This document shows, piece by piece, positions 1 through 10,937 of a DNA stretch of 64,000 nt. Both the position numbers and the translations under genes were made by a program. Every line of letters starts with the position of its first letter. Position 1 is the first letter of the stretch. Source of the stretch: Dermatophagoides farinae (lineage: Eukaryota; Arthropoda; Arachnida; Sarcoptiformes; Pyroglyphidae); contig NC_134683.1 in NCBI RefSeq assembly GCF_024713945.1, positions 3,597,501-3,661,500 on the forward strand, read 5' to 3'. The notes below the pieces were generated by a model. It was not told the origin of the DNA. It saw nothing but the letters and a program-made list of their open reading frames with translations, and did not search any database.

Positions 1-599
1 ACCCAATGCAAACAGATAATGTGATGTAATTGTTTCAGCTTCGCCTGTTTTTGATACCAAAAATAGCTGTGGTAATATGGCTACAGCTTCCAAATAGATT
101 GAAAATGTCCATAATACCTGATAAAATGATATAATAAAATTAGTTGAATTTTTCACCAATCAATCATAATCAATTTTTTTTTTACCTCCATGACAGTAAA
201 TTCATGCCGTATCAATAATGCTAATATAATGGATGGAATAATTAAAAATTCCATACGAAATGTATCATGATTTCGATCATATGTGGCTTTAAATTTAAAA
301 TATATCAAAAAAACTGTTGCCAATGATGAAACAACAAATATAATCTAATGATGATGAAAAAAAAGAAAAATTAAAAATTACTGAATCAATCAACCAGAAC
401 AAAATACCTTCATCAATGTATTATAAGCGGAAATATAATTGGTAAACAAATCAAGATAACGTGTTATGTAGACCACTGTAAATAGTATCTGACTTTTACC
501 AGATATGCCTGAACATGAACGTGTTTTCCATATTTTTAACAATAATATTATAATGGCGGTCAAATGTGCTAGATCGCCGGTTAAACGAAAAATATTCAT
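1..599 (-). CDS. KDELR: ER lumen protein-retaining (KDEL) receptor, 3' end outside window
   Basis: The protein is the seven-helix Golgi/ER receptor that binds KDEL-type C-termini of escaped ER proteins and returns them in COPI vesicles. Coding exons are 408-599, 186-344 and 1-117, all with GT-AG borders and preserved frame, giving 156 of the usual ~212 residues. The start [20 protein letters not shown] and the stretches [30 protein letters not shown] and [14 protein letters not shown] are close to invariant family landmarks. The last helices and the stop lie beyond position 1. Two ER proteins encoded in this window, PDI (KDEL) and FKBP2 (KSDL), are expected cargo. The family match is clear; which paralogue it is cannot be told. 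Confidence 0.95.
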
Positions 600-1207
600 T
601 ATGAATGATGATGATGATAACGATGACGATGATTCTATTTATTGATGAAATGAATGAATGAATATGAAAAAAATAGGCACTATTTGATTAATTTCAACAA
701 AAACAATTTAAAAAAAGAATAATAATATGTAAAAATTCGATCGAAATCAAACAATGTAAAATGAAAATAATGAAATTATAAAGTTGTGTGTATATTGTGT
801 ATGAATACGGCTGTCAGAATGACGTGTAGGTTATTTTTTCCTATTTTGAGAATTATTAATTCACAAACAACCAGTGTATTATACTGCTGCTGCTGCTGCT
901 GCTGCACACACACATACACACTGTCATCATCATCAATTGTAACCAACAAAAAAAAGCATGTATTAATAGGGCACACACACACACACACACACACCATTTT
1001 ATAATTTTCTATTTTTACCGATTTTCGCCACACACACACACACAAACACATACAAAAATGAAACCGTTCGGGTTAAAATGGATTTTATTACGGTAATTTT
1101 TCGAATTTTAAAATTTTCAAATGAATTTTATTTATTTTATATATCACAAATCAAAAATGTGGAAATAAATATAAAATTGTTTATTATTATCTCGATTTGT
1201 TTGGCTA
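600..1207. repeat. Intergenic gap with CTG and CA microsatellites
   Basis: No gene is seen here. The gap separates the KDEL receptor start from the REXO4 stop, both on the minus strand. It holds a (CTG)n run near 884-904 and two (CA)n runs at about 972-995 and 1029-1050. Open frames across these runs are repeat-encoded and not believable. Promoter elements for the KDEL receptor probably lie just above 600 but no motif stands out. Confidence 0.7.
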
Positions 1208-2122
1208 TTATATTTCAGATTTAGATTCCTTGATCATCTTTTTTTTCTTTTTTCGTTTTGAATTAGATGTTAATCGTGATTCCCATTCTTTTTTAAATAA
1301 TGTATATAAACGCATTGTTGCTTGAGCATCAATAATGGAATCATGTTCACCATCCTGTATGGTTACATTTAAATGTACTTGTGCTAATCTTTTCAATGAT
1401 GGTGTACGGCCACAATAATAACGTTTAAAATAGACACTTGTATCACGAATCATTTGTTTTGGATGTGATAGATATAATACACTAAGATCATGATGAACAG
1501 CATGACCAACTAAAATTCTATTATCAATTATTTTGGATACTTCATTTTGTACAGTCTTAAAATCGATAGCATTCTTAAGATGTTCAGGACGAATACCAGA
1601 AACCATTGTACGATAATCGGTCACTTTTTCAATTGGTTTTACATATTTATCATAGATACAATGTCCATATAAATTGACCATTGAAACACGAGCCAATGCT
1701 GAATTACTGCCACCATATCCGGTGCCGACCATTTCACAATCGATGGCCACTGCATTCGTTAGTTCTTTTGATGATTTCTCAAGACATAGATTTGAATTGG
1801 ATGGAAATTGCGTAGCTCGAATCAAATGTGGATCCACACCATCGAACCAGATTTTGTTTTCATTTTCTTGAAGACCAAATTTATTTAAAATTTTTTTAAC
1901 ACTATGATTGCCATTGGTGATATCATTAACTTTTGTATCGACTGTGGTGTTTGTTTTCACACCATTAACAATTGTCTTTTTCGTTATTTTACGTTTACCA
2001 CCACCAACATTGATATTATTTTGATTTTTTCGCAACATTTCCTGATAACGTAATATTTTCCAATTTGGTGATATCTCTTTTTTCTGGTTGGTTTTCATTT
2101 TGTTTTTGTTGTTTGAATTCAA
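1208..2122 (-). CDS. REXO4: REXO4-like 3'-5' RNA exonuclease (DEDDh family)
   Basis: Single-exon gene of 304 residues. The C-terminal half is a DEDDh exonuclease domain: the ExoI motif AIDCEMVG (Asp128, Glu130), the ExoII motif GHAVHHDL and the ExoIII motif HDSIIDAQAT (His260, Asp265) are all present, so the metal-binding and catalytic residues look intact. DCEMVG followed by a GYGGSNSALARVS stretch is typical of REXO4/Rex4p, which trims rRNA precursors in the nucleolus. The N-terminal ~120 residues are basic and low in complexity, and the C-terminus carries a lysine run (about 289-297) that could serve as a nucleolar signal. The start is the first in-frame ATG; TMEM192 lies upstream on the same strand about 250 bp away. 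Family certain, substrate inferred. Confidence 0.92.
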   Translation of the reverse strand: MNSNNKNKMKTNQKKEISPNWKILRYQEMLRKNQNNINVGGGKRKITKKTIVNGVKTNTTVDTKVNDITNGNHSVKKILNKFGLQENENKIWFDGVDPHLIRATQFPSNSNLCLEKSSKELTNAVAIDCEMVGTGYGGSNSALARVSMVNLYGHCIYDKYVKPIEKVTDYRTMVSGIRPEHLKNAIDFKTVQNEVSKIIDNRILVGHAVHHDLSVLYLSHPKQMIRDTSVYFKRYYCGRTPSLKRLAQVHLNVTIQDGEHDSIIDAQATMRLYTLFKKEWESRLTSNSKRKKKKKMIKESKSEI

Positions 2123-2373
2123 AATTTAAACCACAAAATGTAAATACAAAAATCAGTGCCAAGTTCGACACGCTGGCTAAACACGTGACTATCATTATAA
2201 TGATGTTGGTTATAATCGATTGTATCGATACAAAGATTATATGTGAATTTTTTTTAATGTAATTTTTACGAAAACAAAAAATTTTTTTTTTCTATAAAAT
2301 AATGGAACCATAATATAGATTCAATTGAATGACCGAAATAAAAATGAAATAGAATGTTTATCGAAATTGATTA

Positions 2374-3316
2374 TTAATTAGTATCTCTATTTGTAGCCGT
2401 CGATGACGATGTTTCAGGTGGATTATCTCCATTCTGATTATTATTGGTCGCTTTGTATAGTAATTCTCTTAAATGCGAATTCTGTAATTTGAGATTATAG
2501 ATCAAATCGGCTTGATTTTCCAATAAATCCTCCAGGAATGATGACGATCTGATATTGAAATTAATTATAAAAAAACAAGGCCAAAAAAAAATTCCAAAAA
2601 ACATACCGAATTGCCACTTGGTTAAGACCATCCGAAGTTAAACGTCTTGATGGATCATCAACACAAAAAACATCCGGTGGATTACGGCTACGACGAAATT
2701 TAATCTCATGATAAATGTGTATATGAATATTGATCAATATCGGAATGGATGCAATGGAAATTATTATTTCGGCTGCATGAATTGGTTTTAAATGTACGCC
2801 AAATATTTCTATACGATCCGAATGATTAAATATGACCGTACTGATTAACAATACACCATTGGCTAAATGCAGAATAAAACTAGTGAATAGTATATGTTTT
2901 TTAACTTTTGTATGATGATTATTATAGCCAAGTATACGTAATCTTCGATAATAAATATTTTTTAAATAATATTTTATCATTAAACTAAGAAGCCAAAGAA
3001 TAATCTGTGAATATATGGTTAGATTATAGGAATTTAATAGATTAATTTTTGTTTCTTGTTCTTCATGCCATGCTGAATTGATGAAATTATGTTGTTCCAA
3101 TGGAAATACAAAACTTAATATCCAATTAATGATCTACAATTATTATGGGGTGAACAAAAATAATTACAAATTACAAAAGAATTTCCAAAATAAACTTACA
3201 ATAATAATAGCATGCAATATAAGCAAAATGATCACTTTAATATTATTCGTTTTACGATGAATAGCATACAAATCATTATTGTATGGTAAAGTTAATATTT
3301 GTAGATCATCATCCAT
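2374..3316 (-). CDS. TMEM192: TMEM192-like lysosomal membrane protein
   Basis: Three coding exons (3200-3316, 2607-3133, 2374-2548) splice in frame to 272 residues; human TMEM192 has 271. TMEM192 is a four-helix lysosomal/late endosomal membrane protein that dimerises, of uncertain function. Hydrophobic segments occur near residues 28-50, in the exon-2 stretch IILWLLSLMIKYYL, then in HILFTSFILHLANGVLLIS and AAEIIISIASIPILINI. After the last helix come IKFRRSRNPPDVF and a C-terminal coiled coil (FLEDLLENQADLIYNLKLQN), which matches the human layout where an EEIVEKQGDTIEYLK helix follows the last membrane span. No known lysosomal sorting motif was checked. Identification rests on length, topology and these matches. 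Confidence 0.8.
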
Positions 3317-6161
3317 TTTGAATGATTCGATGATTCAATGTCTACAGACTGATGATGGAAATGAATGATTTATTTAAATGATGATGATTCGATAAGATAC
3401 AATGATGTATCTACGTCTTAAATAATATCCTGTATATTTGTAATTTGACATCAGATATTGAATGTCAATGCTACATAGCAGCTGCTTGCTTTGCAAAAAA
3501 AAAAAAATCCAAACAATAAACAAAAAAAAAACAATTTAAAACGGCTATGAGTGACAAGAGATGGTGGCTAGAATCGCGATACAATCGATTATTTTAGCTA
3601 TAAAAGAAAAAATTCCATCAATTTTAATCGATTTTTATTTATCATTTTTTTTGCTGTTAATCAATAGAGATAAAATTCACACTGCATTACTGATGATGAT
3701 TGGCAAGAAAAATAGTGGTTGATAATCGTATCAACAAAAAAAATCATGTGAATCATCATTTTTCAAACATTATTCAGAATAAAAAAATTGGGCAACATTG
3801 TGCCTGCAAAAATTGCATTCAACATCGAAAGTAGGATGTCGAATGCGGGTTTTTTTTCAACAGGATGTTAGCAAAACTAAACTCACTTAAATCAGATCAT
3901 CGTTTAGTTATGTCTCCTGGATGAGGACCAAGAAGTACTACCAATACAAACAGAGTGATTTTTTTAAAATCATGAACATTTTATATTACTGTTTTTTTTG
4001 ATAAATAATTCACATTATTATTTTCGACACTGTTCATAGATGTCGTTGTTGATGTAAAATTTAAAATGATATTTGATTTTTGAAAAAAAATTTGTATAAA
4101 AATTTACCACCAAAAATTAATATATATCAACAGGTTTATAATCTATATAGATGATGATGATGATGATGGTTATTTATAATCAATATCAGTGATTCTCAAC
4201 CACTGTGCTGCGGCACGAAATTCTAAAATTATGCCGCCAAATTTTAGATTGACCATTTTGATTTTTAAACTTTTCTTTATATTTGTGTGCCGCAACAAAA
4301 AAAAAATGTTGAGAATCACTGAATCTATATGATATGATATGATTTGAATCATAAAAAAAAACCGAAAAACTTTTTCCATATAAAAATAGAGAATTTTGCT
4401 GATGATAAAATAAAATTAAAAAAAAAATCCGTTATAATGGTAAAAACCCTTGCAGTTTTTTTTATTTAATTGAAATTAAATTAAATCAAAACTATTTGGG
4501 AAACAACAATGACAACAACACTACATAAACGCATCTAATAACTTGTTGCACTTTGGCATCATCATCAAACAAAAATAGATATCTATCAATCACATCATCA
4601 TATCACAATCATATATCGTTCCTGTTTATATATGTTCATTTATTATATTATGGAAAAATAATAATTTGAATCAAAAAATCTGTATGCAGACAGATAATAT
4701 TCGATAATAATTTTTCGTTTTTCGTTTTTTGTTTTTTTTTTCTATTGGTTAATCAAATATTCAAGATTCGCTGACACACTAATACATGGAAATAAAATAA
4801 AAAAAAATGGTCGTCGTTATATGATGGTAGTTGTTGTTGTCAGTGTTTTTTTTTATTCAATGTTATCGTTAATCACTTATAATCGTCGACGACGACGACG
4901 GCGATAAATGTTGTCATTGGTCGTTGTAGTTTATGATAAAAACATTTTTTTTTTTTTTTGATAATGATGGCGATAATGGTGTAATGGTAAAATTATCATC
5001 ATCATCATCACTTTATCCCTTTATTTTTATTGATGATAAATAATTTGAGTAGGTTGGTTTTTCTCTTTCTCTCTAGCGTTTTGATATTTTGGTTATGATG
5101 ATGATGATGATGATACCAGCAACAAACAAATAAACAAAACGAAAACATCGACATCATCCTATGCCATCACTGTCGTCGTCGTCGTCGTTGTCGCCATCGT
5201 TGTTATTATTGTCGTTATATTTTCCTGTAATTCAATCAAATTATTATCGTGATTTGTAATAATTAATGACGTAGGTGAGCAATTTTTTTTCTTTTCTTAA
5301 ATTTTTTTTTTGTTAAAACTCATTATTTACAATAATAACGGAATTTTTATTTTTTTCTCCATGATTCATTGAATGTGATTATCACAAGATTATCGATTAT
5401 AATCGATTGTGTGTGTGTGTGTTGATTTGATTGATTGGAAGATCCTATGTGTAGGATTAAAGAAATCCAATTTTTTTCAGTTTAATAATAACAAATGAAC
5501 TATGATGATGATGATGATGAGATGCTATAATGTGTGTGTTTTGTTTGTGTGATTTTCCAAAAACAAACATTTTTTTTTTATTCGATACAACTACATTTTT
5601 TGCCTGTGTGTGTGTGTCTGTGTTGAGCCACTTGTTATTTCACAACCCAAAATAATACAGAAAGATACGTTAGATTAACAAAACAAAAAAAAACATGAAT
5701 TCTTCAAATTGAAATAAAAAGAATCATCACAATTCTTCCCGCCATCACCAAATGAATACACGCGTGACTGTTTTTGATTCGATTCGAATCGTTTTTTTTC
5801 TGATTTAATCATCTGTTTCGAAACAGGCAAACGAATAATATCCGGCCAAATTTTTTTTTCTACGACTTGATTTGACAAATTTTTTTTTGTTGCCGAAAAT
5901 TATTACATAAATGACGTTTATTGTCGATATATGTTTTTGTTTTCTCATTAGAAAAGTGACAAAATAAAACAAAACAGCTAAATTTATCACTATATATCAA
6001 TGAATTGAATTTCGAATAACATTTGATTTCGAATGAATTTATTGTGACAACAATATCCATATATACAGACAACAAACCAAAGAAAAAAAAATCATTGATC
6101 AAATGTTACATAAATCTAAATATATCAACAACAACAACAACAATTTTCTCAAAATAACGAT
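3317..6161. other. Gene-free gap between TMEM192 and Mondo
   Basis: The two flanking genes diverge, so both promoters should lie here. The DNA is AT-rich with many (ATG)n/(CAT)n, (GTC)n and (TG)n runs (for example near 5095-5120, 5170-5195, 5405-5425, 5500-5520). The one recognisable unit is the hAT-like miniature element at 4187-4321. No frame longer than ~80 codons looks like a protein. The stretch before 6162 is probably the Mondo 5' untranslated region, including an (ACA)n run at about 6127-6141. Confidence 0.6.
4187..4321. mobile_element. hAT-like miniature inverted-repeat element (MITE)
   Basis: A 135-bp unit whose ends are inverted repeats: 5' CAGTGATTCTCAAC and 3' GTTGAGAATCACTG, a perfect 14-bp match. 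A second conserved inverted block, TGCGGCAC / GTGCCGCA, sits further in on each side. It is flanked by aatcaatat (4178-4186) and aatctatat (4322-4330), which match at 8 of 9 bases and look like a target-site duplication. CAGTG-type ends with a TTCTCAAC continuation and a subterminal CCGC motif are typical of non-autonomous hAT elements in animals. There is no coding capacity. The copy is small, GC-richer at its ends than its surroundings, and could have been moved only by a transposase encoded elsewhere. Confidence 0.75.
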
Positions 6162-9100
6162 ATGTATCCATCATCATCATCATCATCATCAATGACAACG
6201 ACAACAACAATATATTCATCAATATCACCAACTAATGAACCATTATTAATGGTCAACAATACGAATAAAATGGATAATAATCAATTTAATACAATGACCA
6301 ATATGGCCAATATCAATGATGGTTGTATGATTAATGTCAATTCTATTAGACGAATTAAACCATCACCGAAAACGACAAAAGAAAATCGTATTCATAGTGG
6401 TCATTTTATGGTATCTGAAATTGATGAAAATGAAGATAATGAAACCAAAATTGAAAATGATGATCATGATGTATCATTAACCAACAACAACAACAACAAC
6501 AGCAACAACAACAATGCTAACAACGGCATTAATCAAGCCCAACAACAACAATCATACCCATCATCTATATCAATGTCATTAATGGAACAAAAATTAGTGA
6601 CAAAAACAAAAACATATCGTATAAGAAAATCAACAACAACAACAAGAATAGTTTCTATTGATCAATCATTATGGAAATTATTTCAATGTATGACATTAGC
6701 ATATGATGATGATATTACATCACCAAAATGGAAAACATTTAAAGGTTTAAAGATGAATATCAAGGATAAAATACGATTAAACAATATTATATGGCGTGCT
6801 TGGCATATTCAATGTAAGTTTTTATTGATGATGATTTGTTAATCTTAAATAAATGTTTCCATTATTTTTCCAGACATTTCTGGACGTAAACCAGGTGTAT
6901 GTCAATTTTCTTCGAATATCGACACTGAACGACATAAGAAAACGGAAGCTATATTATTAGAGGGAAAATATTGGAAAAGACGTGCCGATGTTGTTAAAGC
7001 TGAATATAATAAATGGCGACTTTATTATCAACATCTTTCACGTTCAGTAGCTGCAGCTTTTTCCAGCAATAATCTTGGTTCTAATGCATCACGAATGGTT
7101 AGTATTGAATAAGTCTTCTTCATTTGTATAATTATTAATCGTATTTTTTTCAAATTCCAATTTCTAGTTACCATATGATTGGGAGAATAATCTACCAAGA
7201 TGGAGTAATAATCTAAGTTTGGATTCACTTTTTACCTGTTCACCATCCATATCATCGGCAGCGTTCAATTCTTCATCTTCAATCATTGGATGTCCATCGA
7301 CAATTAATACAGGCAATAATTTGACTAATAATAACAACAATAACCAGGCTATGATTAGTCAAAATAATCAAAATGGCACTATGCAAATATTTAACGATAA
7401 TATACCATCAATACCATATACAAATTATTTTGATTATGCAAGTTCTCGGGAAATCGGTAATGTCGTTTTTTTGCTGATGATTTCTTTCCTTCATCAACTA
7501 TATCCAAAAAAAATTTAGCTCGTTCCGGTATGGGTGCTGATTTTATGCAACCTGGTTTGGAACAATTACAACCAAATATTGATTTTATTGATACATTTGA
7601 ACAAGATTTTTTCCCATTACGTGGTCAACCAACACTATCAACTGTACCAGAAGAAACGGAACCAGGATACAAAGAGGTTAGACTAATTTTTTATTTTATT
7701 TTATTCAATTGAATTAACAATTGATTTGTCAAAATAGCCACAAGAAGATCTTTTAGATTCTCTATTCAATTCTTGTCCAACTACCTCAACGAATAGTAAC
7801 AATAACAATAATGATTTGTCACCGAAATCTTTGCAAGATAATAACTATTGTCAATTTGCTTCGGCCAATAATTCACCAAATCAGCAAATTAATCAACAAC
7901 CATTGACGGCTGTTTATAATCCAAATAATTATGGGCAACCAATTTTCAATATAAATCAACCACAACAACAACTAGTACAATCATCATATAAAATGGAATT
8001 TGAATCGACAATGAATACATCGAATAATGGGACATCATCATTATTCCCTTTTCATTCTAACAAACTAATACAACAACAGCAACAAGAATCAAATCGTCAA
8101 TTGATTCAAATGTCCGCAAATAATTCAATCAATTATAATCCAATGAATTTTGCATTTAATCCATCAAATACGAATGATAATACGGCGACCATTATGACCA
8201 CCAATCAACAAATAAATCCTATAACAATGCCACTAAAAAAGTTGATACCAAATTCATCACAACAACAATCACCACAATCATCATCAACATCACCAATCAT
8301 GAATCTGGACTTGAAAGAATTAAAGAATCAAGCACTTTCATTATCTTGTAAAAATATATCACAACTACAGAATTCCATTAGCACTGGTGATGGAACTTTA
8401 TCATCATCATCCTCATCATATCAAATAGCTAATGAACCGAATACATTGTCCAATATTGGACGTTCTTTATCATTACCATTAGATTGTGGCATTCAAATTC
8501 CGCCACAACAACAATCATTGAATCATAATAAAAAATTCATCAAATCCATACAACAACAACAACAACAGGTAACTGGACCGATCATTTCATCAATGATAAA
8601 TACATCAGCACACAATGAAACATCATCATTCACAAATGTCCAAATGGTACCAGCGACAAATCTGACAATTCATAAACATCAACAACAACAGCAACAACAA
8701 CAACAACATACATTCGTACAGAATCAACTATCGCCATCTTCATCATCATCATCACCACCACAATCATCCATAGCAACAGCAGCAGCAGCATTCGATCTAT
8801 CAAATTCGTCACATTCACAGATGAATAGAAAATTTCCATTAATAAATAATGGTAAAAAACCATATAGTATAAATCCACGTAGGAATATAGATAGTAATAA
8901 TAATTTTAAGATAAGAAATCCATTGCTAAAGAATCATACTACAGCAACAGGTTCATCGTCATCATCATCATTATCATCAACTCTTGGTTCATTGGATTAT
9001 AGTTGTTTCAAAGATCGAATCCTAAATGGTCCGGTGAATAAATATTTTCTTGCGAATAATAATAATAATAATACAAGTCCAACACATGATGAAATGATGA

Positions 9101-10081
9101 CTACGATGGCATCATTTGGTTCATATTCATTTCCAGCTAATACTATAAGCTTTATTGGTCGAAATGAACATGAACATCGAAATCTACATAGAGAACATAG
9201 AGAACGAAGAAGAGTTTGCCATATAAATGCTGAACAAAAACGTCGTTGTAATATTAAAAATGGTTTCGATACTTTACGTAGCCTATTACCATCATTGGCA
9301 CAGAATTCAAATACGAAAATAAGCAAAGCAGCTATGCTACACAAAGCAGCCGACTATATTCGAGTGTTGAAGAATGAAAAATTTGAACAACAAAAAGAAT
9401 ATGAATTACTCAAACAACAGATTGATAATCTCAATCATGTCATCAGGTATCAATCAAATAAATCATGATTCTAATTATTTCATTATTGTATTATTCAGCA
9501 TATTTCAGAATCAGTTACCAACCACTGGTTTACCAATTGCTGATGGCCCTAGAATTGGTCGTCTTAAAGAACAATATATACAATACGTAAGACAGAAAAC
9601 GAATCAAAATTGGAAATTCTGGATCGTAAGTACAAATGATTAAATAGCATTTATCTGTATATTATCTTTTCTTGTTTGTTTGCAGTTCAGCATAATAATG
9701 GAATCATTATTAGATTCATATTGTAGACAAATAGCAACAAATAATTTTGATGAATTGTGTAAAACATTATTTCGTTGGCTTGATCAAGGCTGTAGTTTAG
9801 TTGTACTACGAAAAGGTAAATGAATTGAATTGAATTGAATTTTTTTCATATATTTTAATCATTATCATCATTATTATTAATAAATCATAGATGTACTAAA
9901 TTCATTAAGATTCGTATCAACATCTACAAATATTTTGACCAATCCAGAATTATTACATGATGAAATTATACAGGCAATATCAATGACAACACAAACAACA
10001 ACAACAACAACAACGACAACAATGAATGAAAATAAACTACAAGGACGAATATTGCCCGAACAATCATCATCAAATGATTGA
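6162..10081 (+). CDS. Mondo: Mondo (MLXIP/ChREBP family) bHLH-leucine zipper glucose-response factor
   Basis: Eight coding exons (6162-6813, 6874-7097, 7168-7456, 7519-7676, 7738-9447, 9509-9625, 9686-9815, 9891-10081) give 1156 residues. Mondo proteins pair with Mlx, bind ChoRE/E-box sites and activate sugar-response and lipogenic genes when glucose-6-phosphate rises. Seen directly: the Mondo conserved region IHSGHFMVS near residue 77; the TSPKWKTFKGLK...DKIRLNNIIWRAWHIQY block near 185-220, followed by KPGVCQF and LLEGKYWKRR; a long Gln/Asn/Ser-rich middle; a bHLH from about residue 930 with basic region HINAEQKRRCNIK; a leucine zipper; and the C-terminal cytoplasmic-localisation block with QNWKFWIFSIIMESLLDSYC. 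Donors include GTTAGT and GTTAGA. The gene converges on AKAP1. A single family member is expected in arthropods. Confidence 0.93.
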
Positions 10082-10937
10082 TTATAACCGGATTTTATTT
10101 TTTATTTTTTTTACAATACAAACGGTAACCTAATTACGAACATTCGGGCTTATGAACAACAAATTGATCATTTCCAACGAAAAAAAAACGAATATAGAAT
10201 CAACTTATGGTGATCATTTCTTAGCTGTTAAATATAAACTGATGATAATAAATTGTAATAAAACATTAAAAATTTATTAATTTTTTCGTGGTGAAATATG
10301 TTTAATTTTGATCAAGAAAAAGAAGAGTGAAAATTCAATCAAATTTTTTTTTTTTGAAATGAGAAAATAATTCAGATTGGTAGAATGTATGTGTGTGTGT
10401 GTGTGTGTGTTGTTCAAACATTGCATCCAACGTTTTTTTTTAGAAAAAAAAGAAAAATTACTATATATACGAGAGCAGCAAATGTGTGAAAAAAAAAGAA
10501 AGAAAGAAAAAAAAACGAAATAAAACTACAGAAACCACAATGAAAAATGAGATGAATGATATAAGAATTCGTTTTTTTTGTGGTGGTAAAATTGAATATT
10601 TTGAAGAAGACTAATTAATTAATTGGTAGAGCTATAATGTTGTATATATTGGAAGAAAAAAAAGTTGATCAAATTTTTTTTTACAAATTAATTTTTTTTT
10701 TTTAAATACATCAACTTAATGATGATGATAATGATGACGATGGACAATAAATGAAATGAGAATGTGGATTAATATAGATGACTGTGTGTGTGTGTGTGTC
10801 TGTGGTCGTGGTGGATTGATTGATGATGAATTTTTCATGGACATTTGTTTTTTTTAGAGGCAACAAAAAAAACATAAAAAAGGGAAAAAATGTTGAGCAA
10901 TCATTTTTTTGACGACCACAAAAAGGGACCAGATTTT
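10082..10937. other. Convergent 3' region between Mondo and AKAP1
   Basis: Both genes end here, so the stretch should carry two 3' untranslated regions. An AATAAA-like cluster is seen near 10247-10264 on the plus strand, suitable for Mondo polyadenylation. A (TG)n run lies at about 10388-10410 and a (GT)n run at 10783-10799, with several poly-A/poly-T tracts. No independent gene is visible. Confidence 0.5.

Noticed and set aside
776-1051. Overlapping frames of 70-90 codons on both strands rich in CVCVCV and TH repeats
   Set aside because: They are translations of CTG and CA microsatellites.
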